Assembly (NCBI GenBank): GCA_023667185.1
Contig: JAMPAP010000007.1
Span: forward strand, 1-36,892
Reading direction: 5' to 3'
DNA from: Lachnoclostridium sp.
Lineage (GTDB): Bacteria; Bacteroidota; Bacteroidia; Bacteroidales; Muribaculaceae
DNA length: 36,892 nucleotides
The notes under the pieces were generated by a model, which saw nothing but the letters and a program-made list of their open reading frames with translations, was not told the DNA's origin and ran no database searches. Position numbers and translations under genes: made by a program. Shown piece after piece: positions 32,592 to 36,892 of this stretch. Positions within the stretch are counted from its first letter, which is position 1, and every line of letters begins with the position of its first letter.

Positions 32592-32887
32592 CATAAACGC
32601 GGAGTCCTTTATCAAGGGAACGCGGAGGGTGCAGACATAATTATAAAGCGTTTATCAACGCTTGTTCTTGACGAATCGAAATCTGGCAGTTTCAAAATTT
32701 GGGTCAAGAATGAGTCAACGATAGGCGTCTTCGGGTATGATAATTAACGTGAATGTATAGCGATATACACTCATGTCGGTATATCATACAGCGTGAGGCT
32801 CCGCGTTGCTCGTTCCACCCAAATGGGCACATGCCAGAGCCTCGATTCGTGGGATGAGTAGCAGATACAGACTCTCACGCTTTTTTT
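32592..32887 (+). ncRNA. Candidate ~300-nt structured RNA or attenuator leader upstream of the CsgG operon
   Basis: Runs from the exact promoter to a terminator-like end: AGCGTGAG (32790-32797) pairs with CTCACGCT (32874-32881), followed by a seven-T run (32881-32887). Inside are further pairings: ACGCGGAG (near 32598) with CTCCGCGT (near 32809), the palindrome TGTATAGCGATATACA, and GAGGCT (32795-32800) with AGCCTC (32838-32843). The last one shares GAG with the terminator stem, so the two folds exclude each other, as in attenuators. No coding frame is evident. It may be an independent RNA or a control leader; not matched to any known RNA class. Confidence 0.5.
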
Positions 32888-32925
32888 ATATTCTTAATTG
32901 AGCCTCTTGAGAGCCGGAGGTAGAC

Positions 32926-33894
32926 ATGATAATTATTATGTATGTAGGATTATCCATTAACCTTAAAGCTCTTTCGGCATTTTTATTGGCCGTATGCATC
33001 ACAGGTCCCCTATGTAAAGCCCAAAGAGCATCTGAAGTTATTGAGCAAGAGGTATCAATAGTTCAGTCGGCTCCAAAAAACCTAAAACGAAAGGTGGCAA
33101 TCGGTCGTTTCTCGAATGAAACGCAATATGGCAAAGGTCTTTTTTATGACAAGCAAAACGATCCGATGGGCAAGCAGGTCCTGGATGTCCTTTCTGCCAA
33201 ATTAGCAGCCTCTGATAAGTTCCTTCTACTCGAAAGAGGCGATTTAGAAACTTTGTTGGCTGAATGTAAGAATAATGGCAATGATTTCACAGGAATTGGA
33301 GCAGACTATATGATTATTGGTTCAATCACAGAATATGGTAGAAAAACAGTGGGAAAATCCAATGGGTTATCTTCGCAAAAATCTCAAGTTGTCGAGGCTT
33401 CAGTGGCTATCCGGCTTGTAGACCTCTCTACCGGTCTGATAATATATTCCGACGAAGGGAAAGGAGAGGCTACGCTTACAACTAAAAGCTCACTCTTCAA
33501 AAGTCAATCAGCCGAATACGATGCAACTCTGAGCGATAAAGCCATATCTGCTGCGATTAGTCAACTTGTGGAAAATATCATCAACAAGTGTACTGATAAG
33601 CCATGGCGTACCTATTTCCTTTCGTATGATGAAAATGGTGTCTTAATCGCCGGAGGAAAGAGTCAAGGATTGAATATTGGCGACGAATTTGTGATTAAAA
33701 CTAAAGGGAAAAAAGTTAGAAATCCTCAGACCGGGGTAATGATTGAATTGCCTGGCAAGGAGATAGGCAAAGTAAAAATTGATTTAACAGGAGGAGATAC
33801 CCCTGAAACAGAGTATTCTTTCGTGTCTATATCGACTAATTCCGAAATTGATCCCCTGAATATTAACGAATATTATATAGAAGAAATCAAATGA
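32926..33894 (+). CDS. CsgG/HfaB family secreted protein
   Basis: 322 residues. N-terminal signal peptide (LSAFLLAVCITGPLCKAQ); LAVC could be a lipobox, or cleavage may follow CKA. The CsgG fold shows in KVAIGRFSNETQYGKG, KFLLLERGDLETLLAE, ADYMIIGSITEYGRK, VVEASVAIRLVDLSTGLIIYS and AISQLVENII. CsgG proteins are outer-membrane channel subunits; shorter CsgG-like lipoproteins occur with DUF4810 and DUF799 partners, as here. A C-terminal extension (YLSYDENG-like, GLNIGDEFVIKTKGKKV) adds a small beta domain. Start: GGAGG at 32916-32920, 5 nt before the ATG, an unusually clear Shine-Dalgarno for this phylum. AT-rich against its neighbours; overlaps the next gene by 4 bp. Confidence 0.85.
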   Translation: MIIIMYVGLSINLKALSAFLLAVCITGPLCKAQRASEVIEQEVSIVQSAPKNLKRKVAIGRFSNETQYGKGLFYDKQNDPMGKQVLDVLSAKLAASDKFLLLERGDLETLLAECKNNGNDFTGIGADYMIIGSITEYGRKTVGKSNGLSSQKSQVVEASVAIRLVDLSTGLIIYSDEGKGEATLTTKSSLFKSQSAEYDATLSDKAISAAISQLVENIINKCTDKPWRTYFLSYDENGVLIAGGKSQGLNIGDEFVIKTKGKKVRNPQTGVMIELPGKEIGKVKIDLTGGDTPETEYSFVSISTNSEIDPLNINEYYIEEIK

Positions 33895-34247
33895 GACAGA
33901 ATTTAAGAATCTTCGTCCATCTTCTGCTAATGGCTTTATTTTCCATAAGTTTATGTTCTTGTAGAACTTCGATGCCTGTGGGGCAATCAGGCGGAGCAGG
34001 CGATAGAGCTTATCTTTTAATTGTTAGTTCGCACGACAATGTGGGCAAGTCTGTTGATGTTTTGGTAGATGATCAAACCACATTTGAGTCCAAAGCTGAA
34101 AAACAGAAAAACCAATATGCGAAAGGGACAACATACCAAATCACTCCTGGCAAGCACAAAATTGTGGTGTCGCGTAAAGGGAAAAAATTATACGACAAAT
34201 ACATTTATGTAAGCTCAAATGAAACAAAAATCTTAAATATACCCTGA
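33891..34247 (+). CDS. Small lipoprotein with PEGA-like beta domain
   Basis: 118 residues. Signal peptide with a lipobox (ISLCSC, Cys about 23-25). The mature part is beta-rich and ends in PGKHKIVVSRKGKKLYDKYIYVSSNETK, like the G-h-v-v---G---y---v-v--g-t pattern of PEGA surface domains. Not recognised beyond that. Located between the CsgG-like gene (ATGA overlap) and the DUF4810 gene (2-bp gap). It is an addition to the usual CsgG-DUF4810-DUF799 trio, so a candidate for the part specific to this lineage. Confidence 0.65.
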   Translation: MRQNLRIFVHLLLMALFSISLCSCRTSMPVGQSGGAGDRAYLLIVSSHDNVGKSVDVLVDDQTTFESKAEKQKNQYAKGTTYQITPGKHKIVVSRKGKKLYDKYIYVSSNETKILNIP

Positions 34248-34249
34248 TC

Positions 34250-34624
34250 ATGTTTAATTTAAAGAAAAAAGCGAAAGTCACAATTACGTCAGCTGCTGTG
34301 GTTGCTGCTTTAGGATTATCTTCTTGCAGTGAAACAAGAGAGCTTTACTCCTGGCATAAGTATGAAGATGCTTCTTATCAGTACAACAAAAAGCAAACTG
34401 AAAAAACAGAAAAAAAATTTGTAAATGAAATTACAAAAGTAATTGAGAATCAGAAAGGAGACCGTAAGAGTGTCCCACCGGGTATTTACGCCGAATATGG
34501 TTTCTATCTTTATAAAACCGGACAAAACGATGAAGCCCTGAAGATGCTTAACAAGGAAATCGAAACATATCCGGAATCGCAAATCTTTATTTCACGTATA
34601 ATAAGTCAGATAAATAATGAATAA
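34250..34624 (+). CDS. DUF4810 family lipoprotein
   Basis: 124 residues. Lipobox LGLSSC (Cys about 26). The mature protein reads YSWHKYEDASYQYNKKQTEK..., then VPPGIYAEYGFYLYKTGQNDEALKMLNKEIETYPES (as PPGIYAEYGFYLYKTGQ), a TPR-like C-terminus; the LY-W--Y----y and PPG--AEYG-ll---G--eeA signature is DUF4810, known from gene trios with CsgG-like and DUF799 lipoproteins (e.g. in Neisseria). Function unknown, probably an outer-membrane lipoprotein complex. Overlaps the next gene by 8 bp. Confidence 0.8.
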   Translation: MFNLKKKAKVTITSAAVVAALGLSSCSETRELYSWHKYEDASYQYNKKQTEKTEKKFVNEITKVIENQKGDRKSVPPGIYAEYGFYLYKTGQNDEALKMLNKEIETYPESQIFISRIISQINNE

Positions 34625-35303
34625 AATAATCAACCTCATATTGTTCACGACTTCCGTATTTGTTATTTCTTCGTGCAGCCCGACCGTAACACGCCAGCAA
34701 CAATATGGAGCCATGTATGAATATCAACCCAAGACTATTGTGGTTATGCCACCAATTAATCAAACCAACTTTGCTGAGGCTAAGGATTATTTCTATACAA
34801 CAATGGCTCTCCCACTAATAGAAAAAGGTTACTATGTTTTCTCTCCTTATCTTACTTTGGAAATGTTCCAAACAGAGGGTGCGTACGATAGTGAAATGTT
34901 TATTGAAGGATCTCTCGAGCAGTTTAAAGACGTTTTGAATTGCGATGCAGTAATGTTCACCAGAATAAACAAATGGGAGAAAAAAGCCCTTGACGGCAAA
35001 ATTAAAGTTGATATCGATTATATTTTAAAATCTACATCCACCGGTGAGGTACTTTATACATCCTCTGGCGAAATTAATCTCGATAAATCTTTAAATGGAG
35101 GAGGTGGAGCTTTTGGTGCTTTGGTCAGCATAGTTGCTACGGCTCTTAACACGGCAGCAACTGAAAAAGTAATTGCTGGCCGAGCATGCAATCAATATGT
35201 TTTGCAAGACCTTCCTGAAGGGCCATATTCCCCAAACCATCTTTCTGACGGAAATCTTAAGGCCTGGGGCAAAAAAGTAAAAGCTACTCTTAAAGCAAAA
35301 TAA
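34617..35303 (+). CDS. DUF799 (GNA1162-like) lipoprotein
   Basis: 228 residues. Lipobox VISSC (Cys about 20). Characteristic TIVVMPPINQTNFAEAKDYFYTTMALPLIEKGYYVFSP (quoted as VVMPPINQTNFAEAKDYFYT) and NCDAVMFTRINKWEKK, the layout of neisserial GNA1162, whose fold resembles TolB N-terminal domain/CsgG partners. Followed by a Gly-rich segment (NGGGGAFGALVSI) and a NQYVLQDLPEGPYSP end. Last gene of the four-gene lipoprotein operon, followed by a 13-bp hairpin. Probably works with the CsgG-like and DUF4810 proteins at the outer membrane. Confidence 0.82.
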   Translation: MNKIINLILFTTSVFVISSCSPTVTRQQQYGAMYEYQPKTIVVMPPINQTNFAEAKDYFYTTMALPLIEKGYYVFSPYLTLEMFQTEGAYDSEMFIEGSLEQFKDVLNCDAVMFTRINKWEKKALDGKIKVDIDYILKSTSTGEVLYTSSGEINLDKSLNGGGGAFGALVSIVATALNTAATEKVIAGRACNQYVLQDLPEGPYSPNHLSDGNLKAWGKKVKATLKAK

Positions 35304-35332
35304 ATCATAAAACAAAAGATCAGTAAACGTGA

Positions 35333-35374
35333 GAATAGGAGATAAACACCTTCCAAGGGAGTTATCTCCTATTC
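35333..35374 (+). terminator. Hairpin after the lipoprotein operon
   Basis: Perfect 13-bp stem GAATAGGAGATAA (35333-35345) / TTATCTCCTATTC (35362-35374), 16-nt loop. Followed by GATTTC, a weak T-run. Confidence 0.75.
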
Positions 35375-35394
35375 GATTTCTGTCCTAAGCGCGG

Positions 35395-35493
35395 TTAGCG
35401 GTTGAGGTGCTTGCCGGAGGGGGTGATGATGAGGCCTTTGGTGGAGGGGGCTACGTGGCGGCCGAGTATGTCGTAGCATGGTTCGTCCGACAT
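35395..35493 (-). pseudogene. C-terminal relic of a type IX-secreted protein
   Basis: 32 codons: MSDEPCYDILGRHVAPSTKG and then LIITPSGKHLNR before TAA. The YDILGR-V---TKG-II--sGK pattern is the usual sorting-tail end of Bacteroidales secreted proteins. The body of the gene is missing; upstream it meets a TAG and the group II intron fragment. Confidence 0.65.
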
Positions 35494-35502
35494 GGGCATA
35501 AT

Positions 35503-35601
35503 CTAACGGGTGCAAGTCCCGAGCGCTCCCTGATAGTGGGAAGCGCATAGTCCCGAGCAACGGTGTCGACCGTGAGGCCAATCGGAAGGAAGCAAAGGTT
35601 C
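35503..35601 (+). mobile_element. 5' fragment (domain I) of a group II intron
   Basis: CTAACGGGTGCAAGTCCCG (35503-35521) forms the GGG-TGCAAGT-CCC hairpin typical of group II domain I. It is followed by GCGC-CCC...GGG-GCGC (35523-35546), ACGGT-GTCG-ACCGT (35560-35573), GTGAGG and GGAAGGAAGCAAAGG, all in the order known from bacterial introns. No reverse transcriptase gene, domain V or 3' end was seen downstream, so only about 100 nt remain. Confidence 0.65.
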
Positions 35602-35755
35602 AAAAGTAAAATAGTTAATGTTTCTGTACGCTACATTTTGTAGCAGCTAACTCATTGTCTATCAAATGGTATGCCCATTAAACTGACAAAGGTATAAAGT
35701 TAAAGCTTCTGCATCGATTTGAACAGTTTCTTGCGGGTGCTACAAAACTAATTTC
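35602..35755. other. Gene-free stretch after the intron fragment
   Basis: No coding frame. Contains the small hairpin GCTAC-ATTTT-GTAGC (35630-35644) and a minus-strand TACCTTTG-like -7 motif near 35684-35691 with nothing obvious to serve. Confidence 0.4.
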
Positions 35756-35862
35756 AGGCGCGGAGCGCCGTCGTTGTCTTTAACCCCACCCGGAGCTTGC
35801 GGAGGGTGGGATGACCTAACTCACAGATAGTTGAGGCTCGGAGAGCCGATGTTGTGGTAGTA
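35756..35862 (+). repeat. Dispersed repeat copy R4 (variant hairpin)
   Basis: Same order as R1: GGCGCGGAGCGCC, GTTGTC, a CCCC stem, then TTGAGGCTCGGAGAGCCGATGTTGTGGTAG (as GGAGAGCCGATGTTGTGG). The middle hairpin is different, CCCACCC...GGGTGGG with a longer loop, yet still pairs. Confidence 0.75.
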
Positions 35863-35942
35863 GCAAAAATCTTCGTATTATAGTATTGCAACACCCTCAG
35901 ATGAAATGCCCAAGTAACATGATGTAATAAAAAGCTCGGAGG
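35863..35942. other. Short gene-free stretch
   Basis: Nothing recognised between repeat R4 and the in-frame extension of the NYN gene. Confidence 0.4.
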
Positions 35943-36086
35943 TCACTGCCCTACACTTGCACTTTGGCTATTAAACGTTATATCACATTTAAAATAGGGA
36001 TATTCAGAGATAGCAACAGTAAAGTTGTATTGACTTTCAAGCCATTTACTTATCTCACTTAGCTTGTGTCCGAGTGCAATGGCGAA
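35943..36086 (-). pseudogene. In-frame extension behind the stop of the NYN gene
   Basis: Directly after the TAA of the NYN gene (36087-36089) the same frame stays open for 47 codons to TGA at 35943-35945. It reads FAIALGHKLSEISKWLESQY and NFTVAISEYPYFKCDITF, with protein-like alternation of helix and strands. No ATG is present. It may be the cut-off end of a longer NYN protein or of another gene. Chance is not excluded for this length. Confidence 0.35.
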
Positions 36087-36752
36087 TTACTCAGACGTTT
36101 TATTCTTATGCAGATTGGGGTTGACGCTTTTCATGCCGTCGATATGCTCAAAGAGTTGTGGCTCAACATTGGCATGCATTGGATCAAGAACAAAATCCAC
36201 ACCCTCACGGCGTGCGAGTTTGGCGGCAGGAACAAAATCTGAATCGCCGGAGAACAACACAATGCAGTCAACAAATCGTTTCAATGCTAAAGATGCTATG
36301 TCTACTCCGATTTTCATGTCAATGCCTTTCTGACGAACCTCAAAGTACACATCATCTTCTTTAACATCTTCCATTCTCAATTTTCCGGATAGCAAGTCCT
36401 TAACAATATGTGGACGTAAAGCCCATGTCTTGTTGTCTTTCAACATCCCGATACGCAGTGCCACCTTGCGTTTTTTCTTCAAAGCCTCAATCAACTCCGA
36501 CCGGAACTTATATTCTTCAGACTTGCTGAAGTCAACCGCTTTGCCGGATATTGGATTGTGGGCCTTCTTTGACAGAGGCTCGCAGTCATAGTAAAATATG
36601 CGATAAAGAATATTTCTATTCCCTACGTGTTTGTGAGCCATCGTATAAAGATGTTCGGCAACTTCCGTGCCAGTCATCTTTCTATCCTTGTTATACAGAG
36701 CGTTGAAACGCTTAACGAAGAAGCCGCCGTCAATAAGAACGGCAATTTTCAC
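36087..36752 (-). CDS. NYN-domain (PIN-like) ribonuclease, LabA-type
   Basis: 221 residues. The NYN nuclease fold shows in IAVLIDGGFFVKRFN at the N-terminus (first Asp at residue 8), KGIDMKIGVDIASLAL (about 142-157) and CIVLFSGDSDFVPAAKLARR (about 163-182), the D-D-D set that binds Mg in NYN/PIN nucleases. The inserted middle part (residues 50-130) is basic and helical. Such proteins cut RNA and are frequent on accessory islands and in defence or toxin contexts. No antitoxin is adjacent. A structured, terminator-like element lies between its promoter and its start. Stops at TAA followed by an open in-frame stretch. Confidence 0.85.
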   Translation of the reverse strand: MKIAVLIDGGFFVKRFNALYNKDRKMTGTEVAEHLYTMAHKHVGNRNILYRIFYYDCEPLSKKAHNPISGKAVDFSKSEEYKFRSELIEALKKKRKVALRIGMLKDNKTWALRPHIVKDLLSGKLRMEDVKEDDVYFEVRQKGIDMKIGVDIASLALKRFVDCIVLFSGDSDFVPAAKLARREGVDFVLDPMHANVEPQLFEHIDGMKSVNPNLHKNKTSE

Positions 36753-36787
36753 GGGAGGTAAACCTGATTACTTTGCCATTATATGAT

Positions 36788-36857
36788 AAAAAAAGCTCAA
36801 GGGTAGGCGCGACCATTATCAAGTATTAGTGCTTTCGCACTATCGGCCACGCTGAGC
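36788..36857 (-). promoter_or_regulatory. Structured terminator-like leader of the NYN gene (or a small RNA)
   Basis: On the minus strand: GCTCA and GCGTGGCC (36857-36845) pair with GGTCGCGC (36814-36807, two GU pairs) and TGAGC (36799-36795). Inside is TAGTGC-GAAA-GCACTA (36842-36827) with a GNRA loop, and a seven-T run follows (36794-36788). The -7 element TACCTTTG lies at 36885-36878. This makes a ~85-nt RNA that ends 38 nt before the NYN start: an attenuator or an independent small RNA. Confidence 0.55.
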
Positions 36858-36892
36858 CATGAGCGTAATCGTGTTTGCAAAGGTAATAAAAA

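Noticed and set aside
1-36892. tRNA, rRNA or tmRNA genes
   Set aside because: No T-loop GGTTCGA-type motif with matching acceptor stem and no rRNA signature was found by eye; a tRNA scan would settle it.

Overview
The window looks like chromosomal DNA of a Bacteroidales bacterium, probably of the Muribaculaceae/Bacteroidaceae type. Evidence: promoters fit the Bacteroidetes pattern (TTTG, 19 bp, TAnnTTTG; exact cases at 9508-9538, 14456-14486 and 32554-32584), Shine-Dalgarno sequences are mostly absent, RNase HI carries a viroplasmin-like N-terminus, a DnaQ-RecQ-UvrD helicase fusion is present, and two gene relics end in type IX-secretion-like tails. Species was not determined.

Layout. 1-1770: an AT-rich, decaying DpnII-type (probably GATC) restriction-modification cassette: tail of a Dam-type methylase, a Sau3AI/MutH-like endonuclease broken by an in-frame amber codon, and an intact DpnA-like methylase. 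1996-5952: a TolC / HlyD / MFS tripartite efflux operon. 5998-8695: a DUF488 gene facing an overlapping aroK - alanine-dehydrogenase-like - rnhA operon. 8787-14357: a small zinc-ribbon protein, then ybeY-mnmG, a perfect parS-like palindrome, apt and uvrC. 14456-14728: a promoter-to-terminator unit without a convincing gene, folding like 6S RNA. 14745-20151: umuD diverging from a 1615-residue exonuclease-RecQ-UvrD fusion, both with promoters almost touching their start codons. 20135-22326: mtnN - AlbA_2 protein - EamA transporter operon. 22366-26891: an S24 repressor with a TPR partner, divergent from a four-gene block that includes a phage portal-like protein but no visible capsid or terminase. 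26924-27193: a 270-bp palindrome made of two copies of a dispersed repeat (four copies in the window). 27273-31939: umuC facing a mazG - lipoprotein - topB - small Cys-rich membrane protein operon. 32014-36892: an island-like stretch with a GH3 relic, a ~300-nt candidate RNA, an AT-rich operon of CsgG / small lipoprotein / DUF4810 / DUF799 proteins, a type IX tail relic, a group II intron 5' fragment, another repeat copy and a NYN-domain nuclease behind a structured leader.

Functionally the core is housekeeping (tRNA modification, 16S maturation, purine salvage, nucleotide excision repair, translesion synthesis, topoisomerase III, nucleotide-pool cleaning) interleaved with accessory DNA at both ends and at 23-27 kb. 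The most interesting points are the endonuclease stop codon sitting exactly on the predicted catalytic lysine, the 6S-like RNA, the parS-like site beside mnmG, the orphan portal module behind an S24 repressor, the repeat family whose hairpins are kept by compensatory changes, and the lipoprotein operon with its long structured leader. All identifications come from reading the sequence; no database search or folding program was run.
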